Of a DNA stretch of 64,000 nucleotides, positions 52,822-62,000 are shown in pieces; positions within the stretch are counted from its first letter, which is position 1; every line of letters begins with the position of its first letter. The notes under the pieces were generated by a model, which was given only the letters and a program-made list of their open reading frames with translations, was not told the origin of the DNA and did not search any database. This stretch comes from Lachnospiraceae bacterium. GTDB lineage: Bacteria; Bacillota; Clostridia; Lachnospirales; Lachnospiraceae. Made by a program: the position numbers and the translations under genes. The stretch spans positions 1 to 64,000 of the forward strand of contig BLMD01000239.1 of the NCBI GenBank assembly GCA_011959925.1, written 5' to 3'.

Positions 52822-54018
52822 TCAGGGGATCCGGATGACTTCTCCCGGGTAGATGAGATTCGGATCGGTTATTTTGTTTTTTGCGGCAAGCCGGGAGACT
52901 GAGACATGATATGCTGCGGCGATTTGCGTCAGGGTATCTTTTGGCTTTACCGTATAGGTCTGCATGCCGAAATCCGAGTCTCCAGGGATTTGCAGCCGTT
53001 CTCCCGTATCGATTTGATTGGGATTGCTGATTCCGTTGAGGGCTGCCAGGCGCGATACGGTCGTCCGGTATTTTGCGGCAATACCTGAGAGAGTATTTCC
53101 GGGACGTACGGTATAAAAATGATCGTCTGCTTTTTTGTCATTATCCCGGATGGTAATACGGAGGGTTTCTCCGGGATAGATCAGGTTCGGATCGGAAAGA
53201 TTGTTTTCTTTTACGATAGAAGCCGTACTGGTCCGGTACAACCGGGCAATGGCCCACAGGGTATCGCCGGGCTGAACCTGATACGTTACCGTATCCGAGG
53301 AAGGCTGCGGGCGGGATACGGACTGCACCGGCCCGGGGGATTGCAGCAGCATAACGTCCGTAAAGCGGTCGCGGTCTACGACGCCCTCGATGCCGGGAAT
53401 GACTCCGCGGTCGGTATACTGCCATCCCGCCCAGGAAGACCAGTTTACAACTGCGGAAGGCACGGCGTCGCCGTACTGTGCGATCCAGAGGGGGTATTGG
53501 GTCAGTGGACCGCCGAACACAGAAGCGGCATTGGATATGTCGCTGTACACAACGGCTTCTTTTCCGCTGAATTCTTCTACGGCCGAAATAAAAGCAAGGC
53601 CGATCTGATTTGCTTCTTCTGCCGATAAGCGGATGAGGTCTTCAAAGTCCATCGCAAGGCGGCAGTCAAAATGTTTTTCCCGAACCGTATTTACAAAAAA
53701 CTGTGCCTGATACCTGGCCTGTGCGGCTGTCCGGGCGGTTACATAGTGGTAAAAACCCACTTTCAGTCCGGCAGCTTTCGCCCTTTGGTAATTTTGTTCA
53801 AAATAGGGATCCACATAACCGCTGCCCATACTGGAGCGAATATAAACGATACGTATTCCGGCTGCAGCCACCTGTTTAAAATCTATGCTGCCCTGCCATT
53901 GACTGACGTCGATTCCTTCCTGCTGGTGTTCGGATGCAGGAGGAAGGGCAGAGACCGGGATCGGGGACGCCGTTAAAATGAGTATAAGAGTGAGAAACAG
54001 AAGTATTTTTTTCTTCAT
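52822..54018 (-). CDS. Secreted GH25 lysozyme with three LysM domains
   Basis: 398 residues. Signal peptide ends near PVSALPP. The GH25 muramidase domain (about 35-225) has GIDVSQWQGSIDF with the catalytic aspartate, FYHYVTA, LAMDFEDL with the second acid, and the WQYTDRG end. Three LysM repeats follow, each opening with Y-V-PGDTL-like sequence (YQVQPGDTLWAIA, YTVRPGNTLSGIA, YTVKPKDTLTQIA) and ending in LIYPGE or its variant. It cuts peptidoglycan, and LysM holds it to the wall. AAGGA precedes ATG 54018. Cell-wall turnover, germination or competition are all possible roles. Confidence 0.95.
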   Translation of the reverse strand: MKKKILLFLTLILILTASPIPVSALPPASEHQQEGIDVSQWQGSIDFKQVAAAGIRIVYIRSSMGSGYVDPYFEQNYQRAKAAGLKVGFYHYVTARTAAQARYQAQFFVNTVREKHFDCRLAMDFEDLIRLSAEEANQIGLAFISAVEEFSGKEAVVYSDISNAASVFGGPLTQYPLWIAQYGDAVPSAVVNWSSWAGWQYTDRGVIPGIEGVVDRDRFTDVMLLQSPGPVQSVSRPQPSSDTVTYQVQPGDTLWAIARLYRTSTASIVKENNLSDPNLIYPGETLRITIRDNDKKADDHFYTVRPGNTLSGIAAKYRTTVSRLAALNGISNPNQIDTGERLQIPGDSDFGMQTYTVKPKDTLTQIAAAYHVSVSRLAAKNKITDPNLIYPGEVIRIP

Positions 54019-54237
54019 AAAAAATCCTTTTTTTGTTAATTTATGACATTTGGTTCTAAATTGTGCACAGACCGGCGGAAATTACGTAGTGCAGATTTTG
54101 TCGTCTGACGCCGGCTGGTAATTCATTCCGGTTGATCGGATTTTTATTTTGTGAGATAATTCCGTCGGATCAAGTAGACAAATTGTTAAAAAATTGTTAA
54201 AATCTTTTTATAAAAAAATAAAGGAGAAGCATTACAA

Positions 54238-56172
54238 ATGAGTGAGAACAAAGAATTCAAACCTTTTGTCCCCGCCAGTAAGACGCTGCCGGAGTTTACG
54301 TCGACTTCCATTATCCTCGGCATCATTTTGGCAGTGGTATTCGGCGGGGCAAATGCCTACTTAGGATTACGCGTAGGTATGACAGTATCGGCGTCGATTC
54401 CGGCGGCGGTGATTTCCATGGGTATTATCCGTAAGATTCTGCGCAAGGATTCCATTCTTGAGAACAATATGGTTCAGACCATCGGTTCCGCAGGAGAATC
54501 CGTAGCGGCCGGTGCAATCTTTACGCTGCCGGCGTTATTCTTATGGGCGGCGGAATGGGGAACCTCTTCCCCCTCTCTGATTGAGATTGCGTCGATCGCG
54601 TTTATCGGAGGCGCGCTTGGTATTTTATTTATGGTTCCTCTGCGGAAAGCGCTGATCGTGCAGGAGCACGGCACGCTGCCATATCCGGAAGGACAGGCCT
54701 GCGCGGAAGTGCTGGTAGCGGGTGAAGAAGGCGGTGCAAAAGCTTCGACCGTATTTGCCGGTCTTGGCATTGCGGCGGCATATAAATTTATTACGGACGG
54801 ATTAAAGGTATTTCCGAGTGAAGTGCATTATGAAATTCCGGCATACAAAGGGTCGGGCATCGGTATGGACGTACTGCCGGCGCTTCTTGGAGTCGGGTAC
54901 ATCTGCGGACCGAAGATTTCTTCTTACCTGTTCTGCGGCGGTATCCTGGGGTGGTTTGTCTTAATGCCGATGATCGTTTTATTCGGCGCCAACATGGTAT
55001 TGTTTCCGGCGGACGTAAGCATCGCCGAGTTATATGCAAAGCAAGGTTCGTTTGGGATCTGGTCCAGTTATATTAAATATATCGGCGCCGGCGCGGTCGC
55101 CTGCGGAGGCGTGTTGAGCCTGGTGAAATCCATGCCGTTGATTATCCGAACATTCCGGGACGCCCTGAAAGGGTTCGGCAGGGGAGCCGTGACGGACGAG
55201 CGTACCAATCAGGATCTGAATATTAAAGTTATTTTAATCGGAATCGTTGTCCTTGCGCTTGCCATCTGGATCATTCCGGTCATTCCGATCAATTTATTCG
55301 GCGCGCTTTTGATTGTCCTGTTCGGTTTCTTTTTTGCGACGGTGTCCTCCCGTATGGTAGGTCTTGTAGGAAGCAGCAATAATCCGGTTTCCGGTATGAC
55401 GATCGCGACGCTGTTAGTAGCTTCCGTTGCGTTAAAAGCAACCGGTATGACAGGACAGGCAGGTATGACGGCAGCCATTGCCATCGGCGGCGTTATCTGT
55501 ATTATTGCCGCGATTGCCGGAGATACGTCGCAGGATTTAAAGACAGGATATATTCTGGGAGCAACGCCGAAAAAACAGCAGATCGGTGAGATTGTGGGTG
55601 TTGTGGCGTCTGCGATCGCCATCGGCGGTGTATTGTACCTTCTGGATATGGCATGGGGATACGGTTCTACGGAACTTCTGGCTCCTCAGGCAACGCTTAT
55701 GAAAATGATCGTAGAAGGCGTTATGGGCGGTAATCTGCCGTGGGCGCTGGTCGGAATCGGAGCGTTTATTGCGATTGTTGTGGAGATTTTAGGGATTCCC
55801 GTGCTGCCGTTTGCCATCGGTTTGTACCTGCCGATTCATTTGAGCACGCCTATGATGGTCGGCGGCATTGTGAAATGGCTGGTGGAAAAGAATTCGGCGG
55901 AATCGGATAAAAAGGATGCGGATGCAAACGGTATCCTATATTCTTCCGGCCTGATTGCCGGAGAAGGACTGGTAGGTATTTTCCTGGCGATTCTTGCGAT
56001 TATTCCGGCAGGAAAAGAATCGACGGTGGGAGATGTAATCGGAGGATTTCTTCCAAACATGATTCCTGCGCTTGCCGATGCAAATGTGGGCAATCTTGTT
56101 GGCTTGACAGCATTTGCACTGCTGACGCTGTCGCTTTGGACCTTCTGCTTCCGTAGATCAAAGAAAGCATAA
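54238..56172 (+). CDS. OPT-family oligopeptide transporter
   Basis: 644 residues, about 15 transmembrane segments. The N-terminal FTSTSIILGIILAVVFGGANAYLGLRVGMTVSASIPAAV is the OPT start (only part quoted), with the family NMVQTIGSAGESVAAG and LPYPEGQACAEVL signatures and the SSNNPVSGMT segment near the middle. OPT carriers take up small peptides, and some members carry metal chelates. ATAAAGGAGAAG precedes the ATG. A PqqD-like gene lies 14 bases downstream, so the two are very likely cotranscribed. Confidence 0.93.
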   Translation: MSENKEFKPFVPASKTLPEFTSTSIILGIILAVVFGGANAYLGLRVGMTVSASIPAAVISMGIIRKILRKDSILENNMVQTIGSAGESVAAGAIFTLPALFLWAAEWGTSSPSLIEIASIAFIGGALGILFMVPLRKALIVQEHGTLPYPEGQACAEVLVAGEEGGAKASTVFAGLGIAAAYKFITDGLKVFPSEVHYEIPAYKGSGIGMDVLPALLGVGYICGPKISSYLFCGGILGWFVLMPMIVLFGANMVLFPADVSIAELYAKQGSFGIWSSYIKYIGAGAVACGGVLSLVKSMPLIIRTFRDALKGFGRGAVTDERTNQDLNIKVILIGIVVLALAIWIIPVIPINLFGALLIVLFGFFFATVSSRMVGLVGSSNNPVSGMTIATLLVASVALKATGMTGQAGMTAAIAIGGVICIIAAIAGDTSQDLKTGYILGATPKKQQIGEIVGVVASAIAIGGVLYLLDMAWGYGSTELLAPQATLMKMIVEGVMGGNLPWALVGIGAFIAIVVEILGIPVLPFAIGLYLPIHLSTPMMVGGIVKWLVEKNSAESDKKDADANGILYSSGLIAGEGLVGIFLAILAIIPAGKESTVGDVIGGFLPNMIPALADANVGNLVGLTAFALLTLSLWTFCFRRSKKA

Positions 56173-56186
56173 AATAAGGAGCGTCT

Positions 56187-56534
56187 GTGGGCAGAAAAAA
56201 GAAAAATTACCTGGATTTTATTCCGGTCTGCAATCCGGATTATACCTGGGATGCGGACAAAAAGGGGATCGTTACCGTTCATGTGGTAAATAAAGGATTT
56301 TACAACCGTATTGCGCAGAAGTTATTTCACAGGCCTTTGGTCAGTCATATTGCGCTGGACGAATACGGAAGTTTTGTATGGCGTCAGATGGACGGCAGGA
56401 AAAGCATTTATGATATTTCAAAACAGGTGACCGAAAAATTCGGGAAAGAAGCCGAACCGGTCATAGAACGTCTTACTGCATATATCCGCATTTTGTATCA
56501 GAATAAATTCATCGGATATGTGAAAGATAAATAA
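56187..56534 (+). CDS. PqqD-like (RRE-fold) protein coupled to the OPT transporter
   Basis: 115 residues from GTG 56187, preceded by AAGGAG. Segments FYNRIAQKLFHRP, SHIALDEYGSFVWRQMDGRKSIYDISKQV and VIERLTAYIRILYQNKFIGYV match the PqqD winged-helix fold, the RiPP recognition element that presents precursor peptides to modifying enzymes. No radical SAM, YcaO or precursor-like gene is visible nearby, so RiPP biosynthesis is unproved. Its tight link to a peptide transporter suggests it binds peptides for that carrier (inference). Confidence 0.75.
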   Translation: MGRKKKNYLDFIPVCNPDYTWDADKKGIVTVHVVNKGFYNRIAQKLFHRPLVSHIALDEYGSFVWRQMDGRKSIYDISKQVTEKFGKEAEPVIERLTAYIRILYQNKFIGYVKDK

Positions 56535-56774
56535 ACATAACAGGAACAGTTGTTACAATTGGATACGCTCTTTTCTAAACGGATAAGCGAATGGATGGAA
56601 GCTTATAGATTTGTCCGGAATCCCTGCCTTTTATCGACAAATTGAGTTCCGGAACAGATCTCTGCCGTTTAGAAGGGGCGTTTTCTTATTGTTTGGTTAT
56701 ATTTTGGCGCGGAAGATGGGAGAAAAGGCATACAGTCTTATTTTTAAATTCTTCTGGATTTGGAAGAAAGATGA

Positions 56775-56783
56775 TGTTATACT
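56775..56783 (+). promoter_or_regulatory. Possible extended -10 promoter of the CapA-trmD unit
   Basis: TGTTATACT at 56775-56783, 33 bases upstream of the GTG start. No clear -35. The 281-base stretch 56535-56815 has no supported gene. Confidence 0.35.
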
Positions 56784-56815
56784 GTATTTAGCGTTACAAA
56801 TGAGGAGTATGTGAT

Positions 56816-58285
56816 GTGAAGAGAAGACACAGAGTTTGTTTTTTTGTGATAATTATAGTTGTGACGTTCTGTCTTTGCGGATGTGCGCAGGATGAGAACT
56901 GGACGGATTTTTTGGAAACGGCAGTTTTGGAGATAGTACAGACGGGGGAACTGCAGGTGACGGAAGAAATCCTGGCAGAACAGGAAGAGAGCCGTCTGCA
57001 GGAGGCGGAAAAAGAACAGGAACAGGCAGAGGCGTTTGAGAAAGCGTGTGAGACGATTTTAGAAATTTCAACGGGAGAATTTATCGGATATCATCCGCTG
57101 GACGATACGTTTTTGGCATGGCTTGCATCCGAGTACGGAAGGGAATGCGTGATTCAGACAGCGGAAGAGGTAAAGGCGGGCAGGCAGGATACCAAAATCT
57201 GGTATGATCTGACCGGAAATACGATTCATGTACTGTGGCTTCTTTACTGCCGGAAGACGGGTGTTCAGCAGTATCAGTTAGAACATGTCACATGGCAGGA
57301 CTGTGCTTCTGCGGATGAGATTACCCTGGCATTTACCGGAGATATCAATTTTGCGGAAGGTTATGTGACGACAAGGCATATGGATGCCTGTGCAAACGGG
57401 ATTTACGACTGTTTTTCCGAAGACCTGCTTTCTGTGATGAACGATATGGATATTATGATGGTGAACAATGAATTCACTTACAGCACAAGAGGGAGCGCTT
57501 TGAAAGGAAAGGCATATACGTTTCGGGCGGATCCGTCGCGCGTATCGCTTCTTGAGGCGTTTGGAACGGATATTGTCAATCTTGCGAATAACCACGTGTA
57601 TGACTTTGGCCCGGATGCGCTTTTGGATACGATTTCTACATTAGATGGAGCAGGGATTCCTCATGTGGGAGCCGGAGCAAATCTAAAAGAAGCAGAGCAG
57701 CCCCATTATTTTGTCTGTAACGGCAGGAAAATTGCCATTGTGGCGGCGACGCAGATCGAGCGTTCATTAAATTATACAAAAGAGGCTACCGAGGATACGC
57801 CGGGAGTTTTAAAAACACTGAACGCGGAGAAGTTCGTAAAAGTCATTCAGAAAGCGAAGAAGAACAGCGACCATGTGATTGCGGTTGTGCATTGGGGAAC
57901 CGAGGGAGACAGTAACTACGGAAGAGACCAGTACCAACTGGCAAAGGAGTTTGTTCTGGCAGGCGCAGATGCGATTGTCGGGGGACATACGCATTGTCTG
58001 CAGGGATTTGAGATTATGGACGGCGTGCCCATTATTTACAGCCTTGGAAATTTCTGGTTTAGCAGCGGGACATTGGATACGGGGCTTGCGAAGATTACGA
58101 TCAGCAGAACAGGAGAGCTTACGATGAGCTTTCTTCCGTGTATCCAGCAGAATTTAAAAACCTCTTTGATTACGGAGGAAACCGAAAAACAGCGTGTACT
58201 GGATTTTATGCAGAGTCACTCTGCTTTGGGTACTTCGCTGACGAAAGAGGGAATTTTAACACAGGAGCAGGAGAGCGGACAATGA
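56816..58285 (+). CDS. CapA/PgsA-like metallophosphatase lipoprotein
   Basis: 489 residues from GTG 56816 after GAGGAG. Lipobox LCGC (cysteine near residue 23), so membrane-anchored outside the cell. Residues about 25-130 are acidic and partly coiled (EEILAEQEESRLQEAEKEQEQ). The CapA domain follows: TGDINFAEGY near 176, NNEFTYST, NLANNHVYDFG, HWGTEGDSNYG and GGHTHCLQGFE. CapA-type proteins take part in poly-gamma-glutamate or capsule handling; no cap/pgs B or C gene is nearby. The stop overlaps the trmD start by four bases (ATGA). Confidence 0.9.
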   Translation: MKRRHRVCFFVIIIVVTFCLCGCAQDENWTDFLETAVLEIVQTGELQVTEEILAEQEESRLQEAEKEQEQAEAFEKACETILEISTGEFIGYHPLDDTFLAWLASEYGRECVIQTAEEVKAGRQDTKIWYDLTGNTIHVLWLLYCRKTGVQQYQLEHVTWQDCASADEITLAFTGDINFAEGYVTTRHMDACANGIYDCFSEDLLSVMNDMDIMMVNNEFTYSTRGSALKGKAYTFRADPSRVSLLEAFGTDIVNLANNHVYDFGPDALLDTISTLDGAGIPHVGAGANLKEAEQPHYFVCNGRKIAIVAATQIERSLNYTKEATEDTPGVLKTLNAEKFVKVIQKAKKNSDHVIAVVHWGTEGDSNYGRDQYQLAKEFVLAGADAIVGGHTHCLQGFEIMDGVPIIYSLGNFWFSSGTLDTGLAKITISRTGELTMSFLPCIQQNLKTSLITEETEKQRVLDFMQSHSALGTSLTKEGILTQEQESGQ

Positions 58286-59028
58286 CTTTTTATATTTTGA
58301 CATTATTTCCGGAGATGATCGGACAGGCGCTGCATACCAGCATTATCGGAAAAGCGCAGGAGAGGGGATTGCTTTGTATCCGGACGGTAAATATCCGGGA
58401 TTATACGAAAGATAAGCATCAAAAGACCGATGATTATCCGTATGGAGGAGGCGCGGGCATGGTGATGCAGGCGCAGCCGATCTATGATGCGTATCTCGCA
58501 GTGACCGAGCAGATCGGATATCGTCCGAGAACCATCTATTTGACGCCGCAGGGACCGACGTTTACCCAGACGGCGGCAAAAGAGTTTGCCGCAGAAGAAA
58601 ATCTGATTTTTCTCTGCGGCCATTACGAAGGTGTGGACGAGCGGGTGCTGGAGGAAATTGTAACGGATTATATTTCGATCGGCGATTATGTGTTAACCGG
58701 AGGAGAGCTTCCTGCCATGGTAATGGTGGACGCGATTTCGCGGATGGTGCCCGGGGTATTGACAAATGAAGCGTCGGGTGCGTCAGAATCTTTTGAGGGA
58801 AGCCTTTTGGAATATCCGCAGTATTCCAGGCCAAAAGAGTGGAACGGAAAAAAAGTACCGGATGTGCTGATGTCCGGCGACCATAGAAAAATAGAAGCCT
58901 GGCGCAGGGAGAAATCCATACTGCGTACCAAACAATACCGGCCGGATCTTTTAGGAAAAGCGGATTTAACCGTTCGGGAGAAAGCGGTGTATGGGGCGTA
59001 TGATCTGGACATCAAAAGAAAAAGGTGA
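58282..59028 (+). CDS. trmD: tRNA (guanine-N1)-methyltransferase TrmD
   Basis: 248 residues, normal length. It makes m1G37 and prevents frameshifting. The knot-fold signatures DYPYGGGAGMVMQ near residue 50, CGHYEGVDERV near 111 and GDYVLTGGELPAMVMVDA near 134 are intact. ATG 58282 overlaps the CapA stop; the longer frame to 58138 runs through CapA. trmD is usually with rpsP, rimM and rplS; here it is separate from them and translationally coupled to a surface phosphatase gene. Confidence 0.97.
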   Translation: MTFYILTLFPEMIGQALHTSIIGKAQERGLLCIRTVNIRDYTKDKHQKTDDYPYGGGAGMVMQAQPIYDAYLAVTEQIGYRPRTIYLTPQGPTFTQTAAKEFAAEENLIFLCGHYEGVDERVLEEIVTDYISIGDYVLTGGELPAMVMVDAISRMVPGVLTNEASGASESFEGSLLEYPQYSRPKEWNGKKVPDVLMSGDHRKIEAWRREKSILRTKQYRPDLLGKADLTVREKAVYGAYDLDIKRKR

Positions 59029-59090
59029 CAAGAAACAGGGTGGAATCATGAAATACGGTTTCATTAAAAAATTTTAAGGGAGGTATATAT

Positions 59091-62000
59091 ATGAAACAAA
59101 GAGCTAGAAAACTTGTTGCGATGCTGCTTGCCGGTTCGATGATTTTGGGAACAGAGGCAGGAAACGCCGTGACGGCTTATGGAGCGGAAGATACTTCCGT
59201 GGGAGCGGGGGACCTTTCAGATTACGGTACGCTGCCGCCGGATGCCTGGGGAGTAGTTCCCAGTCCGAATCAGTACAGATACCAGAAAGACGAACTTGCA
59301 GCGTTCTGTCATTTCGGACCGAACACATTTGAAGGTGTGGAGTGGGGAGAACATTACGGAGACAGAGCGCCGTCCGATATTTTTCGGCTGGAACAGGATT
59401 TTGACGCAGATACGATTGTCAAGGCGATTCAGGATGCCGGGTTTAAAAAACTGATTATTACGGCAAAACATCACGACGGATTCTGCCTTTGGAAAAGCGA
59501 GTATACGGATTATGACGTAGAAGAGGCAGGATATAAGAACGGCGAAGGGGATGTTCTGGCTGAAATTTCGGCAGCCTGTACAAAATATGATGTGGATATG
59601 GGGCTGTACCTGTCGCCGTGGGACATTCATGAGCCAAGTTACGGATATTATGATAAAGATGGAAACGCTACAACAAAAGAAAATGATGTTTTGGATTATA
59701 ATGAACATTATAATAACCAGCTGAAAGAAATTCTCGGTAATGATAAATACGGTAATGACGGTCATTTTGTAGAAGTCTGGATGGACGGGGCAAAAGGCAG
59801 CGGCGCAAACGCGCAGGAATATGATTTTCCTCTGTGGTTTGAGACGATTCAGAACAATGAAGGAATAGCTGCCGGATATGACGACGACTGTTTGCTCTTT
59901 GGGGCAGAAGCATATACGACCGTACGATGGATCGGAAATGAGCTTGGGATTGCGAATGAAGAGACCTGGTCTAAATCCAGGGTGGATTATACGGCAAATA
60001 CCATTGACAGCAACCGGACAGGAGCGAACGGGACGACAATCGGCATTCCGGACGGAAATAAGTGGACGGTTCCGGAGGCGGATTCCCGAATTACCAGCGG
60101 ATGGTTTTGGACGGATAATTCCAAAGATGCCGGGAATCCGGACAGGAAAACACCCAAAACGCTGGCAGAACTTTCCAATATGTATTTTAATTCTGTCGGG
60201 CATAATGCGGTGCTGCTTTTGAATGTGCCTCCGAATACGAGCGGAACGGTCGATAAGGAGATCCTCGATCGGTTAAAAGAGTTTGGGGACAATATAAACG
60301 AGAGTTTTAAAAGAAACCTGGCAGAGAATGCAACGGTAACGGCATCTTCCGTCAGAGGAAACGATACGGCATTTTCACCGGAGAACGTGATCGACGGAGA
60401 TGACAGTACCTATTGGACGATGGAGGACGGTTCCACAACAGGAAGCCTGACGTTGGATCTTGGGGAATCTAGGCGGTTTGATATGGTGACGATTGAAGAA
60501 GCGATCCAGCTTGGACAGAGAATCAAAAGTTTTCAGGTTGAGTATCAGCTTGACGGAGGAGAATGGCAGGAGTTTGCTTCCGGAACGACGATCGGTGCAA
60601 AGCGGATCTGTAGGGCTGAGGCAGTAACGGCGGATAAAGTAAGAATCCGCATTACAGATTCGTATGCAGTACCTGTAATCAGTGAAGCAGGCGTCTATAA
60701 AGCATCGAACGGGTTTGAGATTCCCTCTCCGATTCCGGACGGTATGGAAAAAATTCTGGTATCGGATACGGATATCAGCGACGGAAGCGGATTTTCCTAT
60801 ACCGGCACATGGAATAATGAGACGGGAAGCCAGTTTATCGGAAGAGAAAGCAAATGGGCACACGCGGGAGCAAGTGCAACGCTGAAATTTACCGGACATA
60901 AAGTATGGCTGTTTGGAACGAAGGATCCAAGCCATGGGACGGCGGATATTTATATAGACGAAGTTAAGGTGGGCTCGATCGATACACAGGCGTCACAACG
61001 GGCGACGGCGGAAATGATTTATGAGTCCGAAGATTTGGATGCCGGGGAGCACACGCTGCGCCTGGTGGCAACGGGTACGATCGGATTGAATGCGGCTGCA
61101 GTGCTCAACAACGGAGAAAAAGGCCTTGTTCAGTTTGAAGCGCCTTCGTGTAAAATGCCGGAAGATTCCGTTGCGGAAGTTGTCGTCAAACGTGTCGGAG
61201 GCAGTAAAGGGCAAATTTCGGTGGATTATGAAAACAATCCGGGGTCTGCCGTACAGGGACATTACGATATCGGAATCGGCGGTACGCTTACGTTTGAAGA
61301 CGGAGAAACCGAAAAGACGATTCGGGTAGCGACAAAGCGCTATGACAGTGAAACCGGAGATTTGATTTTTACCGTGGATTTAAAAAATGCCAGAAATGCC
61401 ATTCTCGGTTTTCATACTTCTATGCAGGTTACGATTCTTGACCTGGATCAATCGAACGGATTAGAAGAAGCAAGACAGCTGTTATCTGATTGTAAAGCGC
61501 TGAATCTGGACTTGTACGAGAGAGAAGCAAGAGAAGAAATCAAAAAACTGACGTCGAATCTGGAAACCTGTTTGTCGGCAGGAGATAACGTTGCAAAAGA
61601 AATTGTGATGAAAACGGCGCTGTGGCTGAAAATTAAAAAAGAGAATATAAAGCAGAGAAGTATGTACACAAGAGAAGATCCGTTTGTTTTACCTGTCGGC
61701 ACACAGGTAAAAACCGTAGAAGCAGAACTGTTTCAGCTGGATGGCAGCAATGCTGCAAATCCTGCGAATTATGTGCGGATTACAAGTCGGGCGCAGGCAA
61801 GCAACGGAAAAGAGGTCAACTGGTTTGAGTCAGGCAACCGGATCATACTTCCGTTTACGGCTGAAAAAGCAGGAACATATCGTGTGACGGCGACGTACCG
61901 AAGCGGAAGATTGGAAAGCAGTCCGAATGCTTTGGAATGGAGCGGAACCAATATTGCTTCCGGCAGCCGGGACATATGGGGTGAGTCAGGTGCAACGAAT

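Noticed and set aside
56611..56814. 67-codon open frame upstream of the CapA-like gene
   Set aside because: Starts with TTG without a ribosome site and runs through the probable -10 region of the next gene.
59217..60203. 328-codon open frame on the minus strand
   Set aside because: Lies wholly inside the GH29 domain; its sequence is low in acidic residues and shows no domain, and no ribosome site precedes it. It is a shadow of the fucosidase.
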